Source: CAIWHR01 sp963709525 (GTDB lineage: Bacteria > Pseudomonadota > Gammaproteobacteria > Burkholderiales > Casimicrobiaceae). Taken from it: a stretch of 64,000 bases of DNA. The stretch is from contig CAVPXB010000021.1 of NCBI GenBank assembly GCA_963709525.1, forward strand, positions 1-64,000, written 5' to 3'. This document shows, piece after piece, positions 29,998 to 40,900 of the stretch. Under the pieces are notes generated by a model. It made no database searches. It was not told the DNA's origin and saw only the letters and a program-made list of their open reading frames with translations. Position numbers and translations under genes: made by a program. Positions within the stretch are counted from its first letter, which is position 1; each line of letters opens with the position of its first letter.

Positions 29998-30636
29998 ATG
30001 GCACTGCAGGGCACAAGGAAGAACAAGTTCGTCAAGGCGTGGATGCAGGAGCACGTCAACGACCATTGGGTGAAGGAAGCCACGCGCCTGGGCTACCGGT
30101 CGCGCGCGGCATTCAAGCTGCTGGAACTGGCCGAGAAGGACCAGCTTTTCCGTCCGGGCATCGGGGTCGTCGATCTTGGTTCGGCACCGGGCAGCTGGGC
30201 CCAGGTCCTGCACGAACGTCTGGGAGGTGGCGCGAGGATCGTGGCGAACGACCTCGTGCCGATGGACCCGGTGACCGGGGTCACATTCATCCAGGGCGAT
30301 TTCCGGGAGGATCAGTGTCTCGCCGCGGTGGAACAGGCGCTGGCGGGACGCCGACTGGATCTTGTTCTATCGGACATGGCCCCCAATCTGTCGGGTATCG
30401 CTGCGGCCGATCAGGCACGAAGTATCCTGCTTGCCGAACTAGCGCTGGAATTCGCCGTCAAATGGCTGCAGCCGGGCGGCGACCTGGCGGTGAAGATCTT
30501 TCAAGGCGAGGGTTTTCAGGAGTTCCAACAGACGATGCTGCCGCATTTTCAAAGGGTTCACGTGCGCAAACCCAAATCGTCGCGCGACCGCAGCCGCGAG
30601 GTTTACCTGGTGTGCAAGGGGCGGCTGCCCCAATGA
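29998..30636 (+). CDS. rlmE: 23S rRNA (uridine-2552-2'-O)-methyltransferase
   Basis: An S-adenosylmethionine-dependent methyltransferase (RrmJ/FtsJ) of 212 residues acting on the A-loop of 23S rRNA. The SAM-binding motif is VVDLGSAPGSWAQVL. The K-D-K-E catalytic tetrad is visible: Lys in YRSRAAFKLLEL, Asp in LVLSDMAPNLSG, Lys in DLAVKIFQGEG, Glu in SREVYLVCKG. The start at 29998 (MALQGTRKNKFVKAWMQEHV) matches family length; a start 15 codons earlier is less likely. It is followed by ftsH, the widely conserved heat-shock pair. Confidence 0.95.
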   Translation: MALQGTRKNKFVKAWMQEHVNDHWVKEATRLGYRSRAAFKLLELAEKDQLFRPGIGVVDLGSAPGSWAQVLHERLGGGARIVANDLVPMDPVTGVTFIQGDFREDQCLAAVEQALAGRRLDLVLSDMAPNLSGIAAADQARSILLAELALEFAVKWLQPGGDLAVKIFQGEGFQEFQQTMLPHFQRVHVRKPKSSRDRSREVYLVCKGRLPQ

Positions 30637-30793
30637 GGCACGCTTTGACCGGGCCGGCGAGACGGGGCGCCACGAATCCCCCCGGAAAGGCTAAAATGAC
30701 AGGTTACACACGTTTCCTGACTGACGTGCGCGCAAGACAAGCGATTTCCTGGGGCAGCCGGCGGCCCATTGACCCGCGGCAAGGAGCGACGTT

Positions 30794-32680
<1,887 letters not shown>

Positions 32681-32775
32681 GACCCGGGAATAGATCCCCG
32701 AAAGCGGGGCGCGCGGCGATGCGTGCATCCGCTGTGTTCCTCCTCGGCGGTGATCCGATGCCCGGGCGCCAACGC

Positions 32776-33609
32776 ATGAACGCGATGCTCGATTGCGGCG
32801 GGTATGCGTTCGACCTTTCGCGGCCGCGGATCATGGGCATCCTCAACGTGACGCCCAACTCGTTTTCGGACGGCGGACGTTTTTTCGATCCGCAGCGAGC
32901 GCTCGACCATGCGCGCCGGATGATGGCCGACGGGGCCGACCTCGTCGACATCGGTGGCGAGTCGACGCGGCCCGGTGCCGATCCGGTCGCCGAGCGTGAC
33001 GAACTCGCGCGGGTGATCCCGCTGGTCGACATTCTTGCCGCGGAGGGGATCCCGGTATCGGTGGACACGCGCAAACCCGCCGTGATGCGGGCGGCGCTCG
33101 CCGCAGGCGCGGTGATGATCAACGATGTCTGCGCGCTGACGGCACCGGGGGCCTTCGAGGCCGTCGCGCAGCACACTGCCGCCGTGTGCCTGATGCACAT
33201 GCGGGGCGAACCGCAAACGATGCAACACGCGCCGGCGTACCGCGATGTGGTCGGCGAGGTGCACGGCTTCCTGTTGGCAAGGGCGGCAGCCTGCGAGGCG
33301 GCCGGTATCGCGAAGAATCGCATCGTGCTCGATCCCGGCTTTGGCTTCGGCAAGACGCTGACGCATAATCTCCTCTTGCTGCGCGCATTGCCGTTGCTGG
33401 CCGCCACCGGCTATGCGGTGCTGGCCGGTTTGTCGCGCAAGGCATCGTTGGGAAAAATCACCGGACGCGACGTCGACCAGCGCGTGCCGGCCAGCATTGC
33501 CGCCGCGCTGGCGGCAGTGGCGCGGGGCGCGACGCTGCTCCGCGTCCACGACGTGCCGGAGACGGCAGACGCGCTGAAGGTCTGGCTCGCCGTGGGGGCG
33601 CCCGAATGA
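32776..33609 (+). CDS. folP: Dihydropteroate synthase
   Basis: Condenses p-aminobenzoate with dihydropterin pyrophosphate in folate synthesis; the family is the target of sulfonamides. PRIMGILNVTPNSFSDGGRF is the pterin/pyrophosphate loop, GADLVDIGGESTRPGADPV the second signature, and DPGFGFGKTLTHN and GLSRKASLGKITGR line the active site. The start is uncertain: 32776 (MNAMLDCGGYAFDLSRPRIM) gives the usual length, while the open frame begins at 32719. It sits between ftsH and glmM, as in many proteobacteria. Confidence 0.94.
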   Translation: MNAMLDCGGYAFDLSRPRIMGILNVTPNSFSDGGRFFDPQRALDHARRMMADGADLVDIGGESTRPGADPVAERDELARVIPLVDILAAEGIPVSVDTRKPAVMRAALAAGAVMINDVCALTAPGAFEAVAQHTAAVCLMHMRGEPQTMQHAPAYRDVVGEVHGFLLARAAACEAAGIAKNRIVLDPGFGFGKTLTHNLLLLRALPLLAATGYAVLAGLSRKASLGKITGRDVDQRVPASIAAALAAVARGATLLRVHDVPETADALKVWLAVGAPE

Positions 33610-33660
33610 CGGCGCGCCGATCAAGCTTTTCAATCTCAACCTGAATTCCGAACCCCTATC

Positions 33661-35025
33661 ATGAGTTCATCCCGGCAATATTTCGGTACCGATGGCGTTC
33701 GGGGGCGGGTCGGCGTGCCTCCGATCACGCCGGAGCTGGTCCTCAAGCTGGGCTGGGCGGCGGGCTGCGTGCTCGCTGCCGACGCGGTTCGCGCCGGAGA
33801 TCGGCCTGGCGTGCTGATCGGGAAGGACACGCGGATCTCGGGTTACCTGCTCGAGGCCGCGCTCGAAGCCGGACTGTCCGCGGCGGGCGTCGATGTCTAT
33901 CTCTCGGGCCCGTTGCCCACGCCCGCAGTCGCCTACCTCACCCGCGCGCTCAGGCTCTCGGCGGGTGTGGTCATCAGCGCGTCGCACAATCCGTACGACG
34001 ACAACGGGATCAAGTTCTTCTCGGGAGGCGGCGCGAAATTGCCCGATGCCGTCGAGCACGCCATCGAACAACGGATGGAAGAGCCGCTCGCCTGCGTCGC
34101 GTCGGCCGACCTCGGCAAGGCGCGGCGGCTTTCCGACGCGCCGGGTCGCTATATCGAATTCTGCAAGAGCACCTTCCCCAACGATCTCGACCTCAAAGGC
34201 TGGAAAATTGTCGTCGATTGCGCGCATGGCGCGGGCTATCACGTGGCGCCGCCGGTATTCCATGAACTCGGCGCGGAAGTGGTGGCCGTCGGCAACGCGC
34301 CCGACGGGCTCAACATCAACGCGGGCGTGGGGGCAACGAACCCCGAGCACCTCATGCGGGCGGTGGTCGCGCACCAGGCCGACATCGGAATCGCGCTCGA
34401 CGGCGACGGCGACCGACTGGTGATGGTCGATCGCGAGGGAAATGCCTACGACGGCGATCAGCTCCTCTACATCATTGCCATGGACTATCGTCGCCGCGGA
34501 GCGCTGATTGGGGGCGTTGTCGGGACCCTGATGACGAACCTCGGCTTCGAGAAGGCGCTGGCCGCGCAGGGCATCGTGCTCGAGCGCGCGAGGGTCGGAG
34601 ATCGCTACGTCCTCGAGCGGCTCGCCGAAAAAGGCTGGCTGCTGGGCGGCGAGAATTCCGGGCACCTGCTCTGCCTCGACAAGCACAGCACCGGCGACGC
34701 GATCGTCGCTGCTCTGGCCGTGCTCCGGGCACTGATCGAGCAGGGCAGGACGCTTGCCGAGGCCGCCGCTCCGGTCGAACTCTATCCGCAGCGCCTGATC
34801 AACGTTCCGGTCAGGCGGGGCTGGGACTGGTCGAAGAACGACGCGGCCAGAGCGGCAGAACGCGCGGCCAACGCCTCGCTCGGCGACGCCGGGCGCGTGC
34901 TGCTGCGTCCCTCGGGCACCGAACCCGTGTTGCGGGTCATGGTGGAAGCCCGCGATCGCGCGGTGGCCGACGCCCACGCGCAGGAACTCGCGCGGGCGAT
35001 CGCGGCTGCTGCAGACACCGCCTGA
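33661..35025 (+). CDS. glmM: Phosphoglucosamine mutase
   Basis: Converts glucosamine-6-phosphate to glucosamine-1-phosphate on the way to UDP-GlcNAc for peptidoglycan and lipopolysaccharide. 454 residues, four-domain phosphohexomutase. RQYFGTDGVRGRVG opens the protein. The phosphorylated Ser is in GVVISASHNPYDDNG, the magnesium loop is ALDGDGDRLVMVD, sugar specificity is set by GGENSGH, and the phosphate-binding loop is RPSGTEPVLRVM. All catalytic residues are intact. It is preceded by folP (51 bases) and followed by relA. Confidence 0.96.
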   Translation: MSSSRQYFGTDGVRGRVGVPPITPELVLKLGWAAGCVLAADAVRAGDRPGVLIGKDTRISGYLLEAALEAGLSAAGVDVYLSGPLPTPAVAYLTRALRLSAGVVISASHNPYDDNGIKFFSGGGAKLPDAVEHAIEQRMEEPLACVASADLGKARRLSDAPGRYIEFCKSTFPNDLDLKGWKIVVDCAHGAGYHVAPPVFHELGAEVVAVGNAPDGLNINAGVGATNPEHLMRAVVAHQADIGIALDGDGDRLVMVDREGNAYDGDQLLYIIAMDYRRRGALIGGVVGTLMTNLGFEKALAAQGIVLERARVGDRYVLERLAEKGWLLGGENSGHLLCLDKHSTGDAIVAALAVLRALIEQGRTLAEAAAPVELYPQRLINVPVRRGWDWSKNDAARAAERAANASLGDAGRVLLRPSGTEPVLRVMVEARDRAVADAHAQELARAIAAAADTA

Positions 35026-35111
35026 CTGATCGGGGTGCGGGCGCTTCGCCCGAGGGCGCCCGTCGCTCCCCACCGGGGGCATGGTTTGCGGTTCCGGGGC
35101 GCTCGCTCGCC

Positions 35112-35117
35112 TATAAT
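35112..35117 (+). promoter_or_regulatory. Consensus -10 box just upstream of relA
   Basis: TATAAT ends seven bases before the relA ATG at 35124. If used, transcription would begin at or within a base or two of the start codon. No good -35 box is seen at the normal spacing. Confidence 0.4.
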
Positions 35118-35123
35118 CGTTTC

Positions 35124-37346
35124 ATGGTCGCCGTCGTCCACGCCGCCCCGCAGACTTCCGCCCCGGAAGCGGTCGCCGCATGGGTGAGCAGCCTCGCTGC
35201 GATTTACCCGGCGGAAGACATCGCGGGCATCGCCGCGGCGCTCGACTATGCGCGGCTTCGCGCAGGCGAAGCACGAAGCGCGGACGGCGAGCTGCTGCTC
35301 GATCGCGCGGTGGGCACGGCGACGATATTGGCGGGCTTGAAGCTCGACGCGGGGGCGGTTCGGGCGGCGCTCCTCATCGGTCTGCCGGCGGCCGGGGTCT
35401 TCGACAGCGCCGAGGTGACGGCCAGGTTCGGGACCGACGCTGCGGCACTGGTCGCGGGCGTGGCGCGCATGGACGAAATCCGCGTGCTGCCGGCGACGGG
35501 CAGTGCCGAAGACCGCTCGGCGCAGGCCGAGCGCCTGCGCAAGATGCTGCTGGCGATGGTCGAGGACATCCGCGTCGTCCTGATCAAGCTTGCGGAGCGC
35601 ACTCAGGCGCTGCGTTACCTGATGACCTGCGGCCCCGATTCCGCCGCCGTGCGCCAACGCAGCGCGCGCGAAGTGCTCGATCTGTTCGCGCCGCTCGCCA
35701 ACCGCCTGGGCGTGTGGCAGTTGAAGTGGGAGCTCGAGGATCTTTCGCTGCGGGCGCTGGAGCCGGACGCCTACAAGACCATCGCGAAGATGCTCGACGA
35801 GCGGCGCCTCGATCGCACGCGCTACATCGAGGACGTCGTCGAAACCCTGAAACGCGAGCTCGCGGCCGCCGAGATCCGCGCCGACGTGACGGGCAGGCCA
35901 AAGCACATCTACAGCATCTGGAACAAGATGCAGCGCAAGCAGGCGGGCATCGATGCCCTCTACGACATTCGCGCAGTCCGGATACTGGTCGACGACGTCA
36001 AGGACTGTTACGCGGCGCTGGGCATCGTCCATCACCTGTGGACGCCGCTGCCGCACGAATTCGACGACTACGTCGCCAAGCCGAAGGCCAACGACTACCG
36101 CTCGCTGCACACGGCCGTGATCGGCCCCGAGGACAAGCCGCTCGAAGTGCAGATCCGCACCTACGAGATGCACCAGCATTCCGAATACGGGGTGGCCGCG
36201 CACTGGCGCTACAAGGAGAGCGGGCACAAGGGCGTGCGCCGCGACCCCGCGTTCGAGGATCGGATCGCCTGGTTGCGGCAGGTGCTGGACTGGAAGGACG
36301 CGGTCGCCGATGCCACGGAGTGGCTGTCCGCGTTCAAGAGCAGCTTGTTCACCGACACCATCTATGTGCTGACGCCGCAGGGGCGGGTCGTCGATCTGCC
36401 GCAGGGCGCCACGCCCGTGGACTTTGCCTATTCGGTGCACACCACCCTCGGCCATCGCTGCCGGGGCGCGCGCGTGAATGGCGCGCTGGTGCCGCTCAAC
36501 CACGTGCTGAAGAACGGGCAGCAGGTCGAGATCGTCACCGCCAAGCAGGGGGGCCCCTCGCGCGACTGGCTCAATCCCGACCTGGGCTACACGCACAGCC
36601 ACCGCGCGCGCACCAAGGTCCGGCAGTGGTTCAAGGCGCAACAGCTCGACGCCACGCTGGCGCAGGGACGCGCGATCGTCGAGCGCGAGTTGCAGCGCGC
36701 CGGGGCGACCGCCGTCAATCTCGATGCCGTCGCCGGCAAGGCCGGGTTGACCAGGGCCGACGAGTTGTTCGCCGGCGTGGCGCGCGACGAGATCAACCTG
36801 CGCCAGATCCAGCTTGCGATCCGCGCGGTGATCGCACCCGCAGCGTCGGAAGCGCCCGAAGCCGAGCCCGAGTTGCTGGCGCGACAGAGCCGCGCGAACG
36901 ACTCGGCCGGCGGCATCATGATCCTCGGCGTCGATCGCCTGCTCACGCATCTCGCGCGCTGCTGCAAGCCGGCGCCACCGGATGCCATCGTTGGTTTCGT
37001 CACCCGGGGACGGGGCGTGACCATCCATCGCCAGAATTGCGCTGCCGCCGGGCGCATGCGCGAACGCGAGCCGGAGCGAGTGATCGCAGCGGATTGGGGC
37101 GCGGCGCGCGACGAGGTGTTTCCCGTCGATGTCGCGCTCGAGGCGCTGGACCGCCAGGGGCTGTTGCGCGACGTCACCGAGGTTTTTTCGCGCGAGCGCG
37201 TCAACGTGACCGCGGCGAACACGCTCACGCGGGACGTGCGCGTGCGGATGGCGTTCACGCTCGAGGTCAAGGGCCTCGATGCGCTGCAGCGGGCGCTCGC
37301 CCTGGTGCGCGAAGTGCCGGGGGTGCTGTCGGCGGGACGTCGCTGA
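35124..37346 (+). CDS. relA: (p)ppGpp synthetase RelA
   Basis: A 740-residue long RSH protein that makes the (p)ppGpp alarmone on starved ribosomes. The N-terminal hydrolase domain is degenerate: where SpoT has an HDxxED motif, this reads RAALLIGLPAAGVFDSAEVT, so hydrolase activity is not expected. The synthetase domain has GRPKHIYSIWNKM and PHEFDDYVAKPKANDYRSLH, with the ExDD signature of RelA rather than RxKD of bifunctional SpoT. A TGS domain (IYVLTPQGRVVDLPQGATPV), zinc-finger-like HLARCCKPAPPDAIVG and a terminal ACT domain follow. It converges on livF with 15 bases between. Confidence 0.94.
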   Translation: MVAVVHAAPQTSAPEAVAAWVSSLAAIYPAEDIAGIAAALDYARLRAGEARSADGELLLDRAVGTATILAGLKLDAGAVRAALLIGLPAAGVFDSAEVTARFGTDAAALVAGVARMDEIRVLPATGSAEDRSAQAERLRKMLLAMVEDIRVVLIKLAERTQALRYLMTCGPDSAAVRQRSAREVLDLFAPLANRLGVWQLKWELEDLSLRALEPDAYKTIAKMLDERRLDRTRYIEDVVETLKRELAAAEIRADVTGRPKHIYSIWNKMQRKQAGIDALYDIRAVRILVDDVKDCYAALGIVHHLWTPLPHEFDDYVAKPKANDYRSLHTAVIGPEDKPLEVQIRTYEMHQHSEYGVAAHWRYKESGHKGVRRDPAFEDRIAWLRQVLDWKDAVADATEWLSAFKSSLFTDTIYVLTPQGRVVDLPQGATPVDFAYSVHTTLGHRCRGARVNGALVPLNHVLKNGQQVEIVTAKQGGPSRDWLNPDLGYTHSHRARTKVRQWFKAQQLDATLAQGRAIVERELQRAGATAVNLDAVAGKAGLTRADELFAGVARDEINLRQIQLAIRAVIAPAASEAPEAEPELLARQSRANDSAGGIMILGVDRLLTHLARCCKPAPPDAIVGFVTRGRGVTIHRQNCAAAGRMREREPERVIAADWGAARDEVFPVDVALEALDRQGLLRDVTEVFSRERVNVTAANTLTRDVRVRMAFTLEVKGLDALQRALALVREVPGVLSAGRR

Positions 37347-37361
37347 CTGCCGCAGAGCCGG

Positions 37362-38072
37362 TCAGACGCCGAGGAATCGGTGCTTGATCGCGCTGTCGGC
37401 GAGCAGCGCGTCGAGCGAGCCCTCCCAGGCGATGCAGCCTTTTTCCACGATCGCGGCGCGATCGGCGTGGGGTGCGAGCTCGGCCAGGTTCTTGTCGATG
37501 ATCAGCAACGCCTGCCCGGCGGACTTCAGCGCGCCGACGCAACGCCAGATTTCGGCACGGATCAGCGGCGCCAGGCCCTCGGTCGCTTCGTCGAGCAGCA
37601 TGAGCCGCGGATGCGTCAGCAACGCGCGTCCGATGGCCAGCATCTGCTGTTCGCCGCCCGAAAGCGTGCTCGCGAGCTGTCGTTGTCGGGAGGCCAACGC
37701 AGGAAAGAGCTCCAGCACGCGCTCGAGCGTCCACGGCTGGCCGGCGGCGCGCGCGGGGCGTGCCGTGGCGACGAGGTTCTCGCGCACCGACAGCGCCGGG
37801 AATACCTGCCGCCCCTCCGGTACGAGCCCGATGCCGGCGCGCGCGATGCGAAACGGCGGCCAATGCTGGATCTCGGCGCCGGCGAACACGATCCTCCCGC
37901 GCGCCGGGCGACGCAGCCCCATGATCGAGCGCACGGTCGTGGTCTTGCCCATGCCGTTGCGTCCGAGCAGCGCCACGACCTCGCCTTCGCCGACGCTGAG
38001 CGACAGGCCGAACAACGCCTGGCTCGCGCCGTAGAAGGTCTCGATCGCGTCCACCGTGAGCAGGTCGGCCAC
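37362..38072 (-). CDS. livF: Branched-chain amino acid-type ABC transporter ATP-binding protein LivF
   Basis: A 236-residue ATPase subunit. Walker A is LLGRNGMGKTTTVRSI, the signature is STLSGGEQQMLAIGRAL, and Walker B LMLLDEATEGLAP, all with the LivF-type spacing. It energises import through LivH/LivM. It is the last gene of a five-gene leftward operon (livK-livH-livM-livG-livF), two bases after livG. Such operons in betaproteobacteria also serve aromatic acids, urea or other amides, so the substrate is not fixed. Confidence 0.93.
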   Translation of the reverse strand: MADLLTVDAIETFYGASQALFGLSLSVGEGEVVALLGRNGMGKTTTVRSIMGLRRPARGRIVFAGAEIQHWPPFRIARAGIGLVPEGRQVFPALSVRENLVATARPARAAGQPWTLERVLELFPALASRQRQLASTLSGGEQQMLAIGRALLTHPRLMLLDEATEGLAPLIRAEIWRCVGALKSAGQALLIIDKNLAELAPHADRAAIVEKGCIAWEGSLDALLADSAIKHRFLGV

Positions 38073-38074
38073 CG

Positions 38075-38824
38075 TCAGTCTCCCTGCGCCCCGAGATAGG
38101 CTTCGCGCACGGCCTCGCTGGCGCGGATCGACGCCGGGGAGCCGGTCGCCAGCACGCGTCCGTAGACGAGCACCGAGACGCGATCGGCGAGCGAAAACAC
38201 GGCGTCCATGTCGTGATCGACCAGCAGCATCGCCAGGTTGCCCTTGAGCGAGCGCAGCAGGTCGATCATGCGGTCGGAGTCCTCGTGGCCCATGCCCGCC
38301 AGCGGTTCGTCGAGCAGCAGGAGTTTGGGCTCGAGGGCCAGTGCCACGGCGAGTTCGAGTTGGCGGTGCTCGCCATGGGAGAGGTCGGCGCAGGTCGAAT
38401 GCGCAGCGTAGGCGAGGCCCACGCGGTCAAGGTGAGCGAGGGCTGGCGTGCGCAAGGCGGCATCGGCGCGCGCATTGCCGAAAAACCGGAACGACGAGCC
38501 CTGTTTCGCCTGTACCGCCAGCGCGACATTGTCCTGCGCGGTCATTTGCGGCAGCAGCGTGGTGATCTGGAACGTGCGCCCGATGCCGAGCCGGGCGCGC
38601 TGCCACGCGGGACGGCGCGTGACGTCCTGGTTTTCGAACAACACCTGGCCGCTGTCGGGAGCCACCTCGCCGGTGAGCTGGGCGAGCAGCGTGGTCTTGC
38701 CGGCGCCATTCGGGCCGATGAGCGCGTGCAGTTCGTCGGCACGCACGGTCAGCGAGACGTCGTCGGTCGCCCTCAGCGCGCCGAAGGTCTTCGACAGATG
38801 CCGGGTTTCGAGCAGCGCGTCCAT
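38075..38824 (-). CDS. livG: Branched-chain amino acid-type ABC transporter ATP-binding protein LivG
   Basis: A 249-residue ATPase. Walker A ALIGPNGAGKTTLLAQL, then GIGRTFQITTLLPQMTAQDN, the LivG-like signature LSHGEHRQLELAVAL (in place of LSGGQ) and Walker B LLLLDEPLAGMGHED. Pairs with LivF to drive the permease. Four bases separate it from livM. Confidence 0.93.
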   Translation of the reverse strand: MDALLETRHLSKTFGALRATDDVSLTVRADELHALIGPNGAGKTTLLAQLTGEVAPDSGQVLFENQDVTRRPAWQRARLGIGRTFQITTLLPQMTAQDNVALAVQAKQGSSFRFFGNARADAALRTPALAHLDRVGLAYAAHSTCADLSHGEHRQLELAVALALEPKLLLLDEPLAGMGHEDSDRMIDLLRSLKGNLAMLLVDHDMDAVFSLADRVSVLVYGRVLATGSPASIRASEAVREAYLGAQGD

Positions 38825-38828
38825 GACG

Positions 38829-39893
38829 TCAGCGCAGGCCCGCGACCATGCCCCAAAGGCCGCGGCGCGCGAACACGACGAACAGCACCAGCAATGGGCC
38901 CAGGATCAGCATCCAGTGCTCGGTCCACGCCGCGAGCGTTTGCTCGAGGCCCAGCAACACGAATGCGCCGGCGACCGCGCCGTACAGCGTCCCCGTTCCG
39001 CCGAGGATCACCATCACCATCAACTCGCCCGATTTGACCCAGGCCATCATGTCGGGCGACACGAACCGGGCGGCGTTGGCCCACAGCGCCCCGGACAGGC
39101 CTGCGCCGCCGGCGGCGATCACGAAGGCCACGAGCTTGAAGCGGTAGACGGGATATCCCATCGCGACGAGGCGCCGCTCGCTTTGGCGGCAACCCGCGAG
39201 CACCATGCCGAAGCGCGAGCGCACGATGGCCGTGCACAGGGCGACCCATGCCACCAGGCACGCGAGGCACACGTAGTAGAAAGCGGTCGCATCGCGCAGT
39301 TCGAAGCCGGCGAGGGTATTGCGGCGCTGCATCGGCAGTCCGTCGTCGCCGCCGTAGAATTTCACCGAGACGAAGAGGTAGAACAGCATCTGGGCGAACG
39401 CCAGCGTGATCATGATGAAGTGGATGCCGGACGTGCGCAGCGACAGAGCGGCGATCGGCAGCGCCACCAGCGCGGTGATCGCGATCGCAAGCGGCCAGAC
39501 GACGAGGGCCTCGTTGCTGCCCGCGAATCCCAGCAACGTGGCGCCGTCCTGCAGATGGAACGCGGCGACAGCGACGACGTACCCGCCCAGGCCGAACCAC
39601 GCCGCATGGCCGAAGCTCACGAGCCCGCCCACGCCGAGGATCAGGTCGAGGCTCACCGCCGCAATGGCGTAGATGACGAAGCGCGTGAACGTCGCGACGA
39701 GGAACGGCTGCCCGATCCCGTGCGCGAACGCCGGCAGCGCGGCGAGCGCCAGCAGCGCCGCCATGACGGCCACCCGCCGGCGCAAGTGACCGCGGTCGGC
39801 GCGTGCGTTCGCGGTGTCCATCGCTGCGCTCACTGGACTACCTTCGCGCTGCGCGCTCCGGTATTCGCCCTCGGGGCGGCCCTTCGGGCTCAT
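38829..39893 (-). CDS. livM: Branched-chain amino acid-type ABC transporter permease LivM
   Basis: Inner-membrane permease with about nine hydrophobic helices; family blocks are LILGVGGLVSFGHAAWFGLG and SGELMVMVILGGTGTLYGAV. The start at 39893 overlaps the livH stop as ATGA, implying translational coupling. It yields 354 residues with a hydrophilic N-terminal extension, SPKGRPEGEYRSAQREGSPV, before the first helix. A start at 39821 (MDTANARADRGHLRRRV) would remove that extension and give 330 residues. Both remain possible. Confidence 0.9.
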   Translation of the reverse strand: MSPKGRPEGEYRSAQREGSPVSAAMDTANARADRGHLRRRVAVMAALLALAALPAFAHGIGQPFLVATFTRFVIYAIAAVSLDLILGVGGLVSFGHAAWFGLGGYVVAVAAFHLQDGATLLGFAGSNEALVVWPLAIAITALVALPIAALSLRTSGIHFIMITLAFAQMLFYLFVSVKFYGGDDGLPMQRRNTLAGFELRDATAFYYVCLACLVAWVALCTAIVRSRFGMVLAGCRQSERRLVAMGYPVYRFKLVAFVIAAGGAGLSGALWANAARFVSPDMMAWVKSGELMVMVILGGTGTLYGAVAGAFVLLGLEQTLAAWTEHWMLILGPLLVLFVVFARRGLWGMVAGLR

Positions 39894-40798
39894 GCCGGCA
39901 GCAGCCCGCGCGGGCGCAGCACCAGCACCAGCGCCATCAGCAGATAGATCGCGGCCGAGGCGATTCCCGCACCCAGCGCATCGGCCGTGGTGGCGGCGAA
40001 CACCTGCTTCAGGAGTCCGGGGATGTATGCGCGTGCCAGCGTGTCGACGAGGCCGACGAGCAGCGCGCCGACCAGGGCGCCGCGCACGCTGCCCATGCCG
40101 CCGATGACGATGACGACGAAGGTGGCGATGAGGATCTGCTCGCCCATGCCGACCTGAACGGCGAGGATCGGCGCGGCCATCAGTCCTGCGAGTCCCGCCA
40201 GCAGCGCGCCCAGCCCGAACACCAGCGTGTACAGCAGCCGGATGTCCACGCCAAGCGCGCTGACGATGTCGCGATGCGTGGCGCCGGCGCGGATCAGCAT
40301 GCCCAGCCGCGTGCGCGTGATCAGGAACGCGAGCCCGGCGCCGACGGCAAGACCCGTGACCAGGATCGCCATCCGGAACACCGGGTAGGGCACGCCGGGA
40401 ATGATCTCCACCGCGCCGCTCAACCAGGGCGGAGGCTGCATGAACAGCGGCGTGCGCCCCGCGAGCGTGGCCATGAGCTCGTTGAAGAACAGCAGCAGGC
40501 CGAAGGTGGCGAGCACCTGGTCGAGATGGTCGCGGTCGTAGAGCCGGCGGATGACCAGCAACTCGACGACGACGCCGGTGCAGCCGGCGGCGGCAAGCGC
40601 AGCCGCCGCGGCCAGCGCAAAGGATCCGGTCTTGCCCGCCACCACGGCCGCCGCGTACGCGCCCACCATGAACAGCGAGCCATGCGCGAGATTGATGACC
40701 CCCATGATGCCGAAGATCAGCGTCAGTCCGGCCGCCATCAGGAACAGCATGACGCCGTATTGCAGGCCGTTCAGCAGTTGCTCGAGAAACAGCAGCAT
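39890..40798 (-). CDS. livH: Branched-chain amino acid-type ABC transporter permease LivH
   Basis: A 302-residue permease with about eight hydrophobic helices. MLLFLEQLLNGLQYGVMLFL is the typical N-terminus, and GIMGVINLAHGSLFMVGAYA and TFVVIVIGGMGSVRGALVGA are the coupling-loop blocks. It forms the channel with LivM. It lies 102 bases downstream of livK. Confidence 0.94.
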   Translation of the reverse strand: MLLFLEQLLNGLQYGVMLFLMAAGLTLIFGIMGVINLAHGSLFMVGAYAAAVVAGKTGSFALAAAAALAAAGCTGVVVELLVIRRLYDRDHLDQVLATFGLLLFFNELMATLAGRTPLFMQPPPWLSGAVEIIPGVPYPVFRMAILVTGLAVGAGLAFLITRTRLGMLIRAGATHRDIVSALGVDIRLLYTLVFGLGALLAGLAGLMAAPILAVQVGMGEQILIATFVVIVIGGMGSVRGALVGALLVGLVDTLARAYIPGLLKQVFAATTADALGAGIASAAIYLLMALVLVLRPRGLLPA

Positions 40799-40900
40799 GG
40801 ACAGGCGCAGGTGCGGGGTTCGGCAGACGGTCGAGAAAATGCCCCGCCGGCGGGCCGGCGAGGCAACGATGCTTGCATGGAAAGCGAAGCGCGCCCGACC

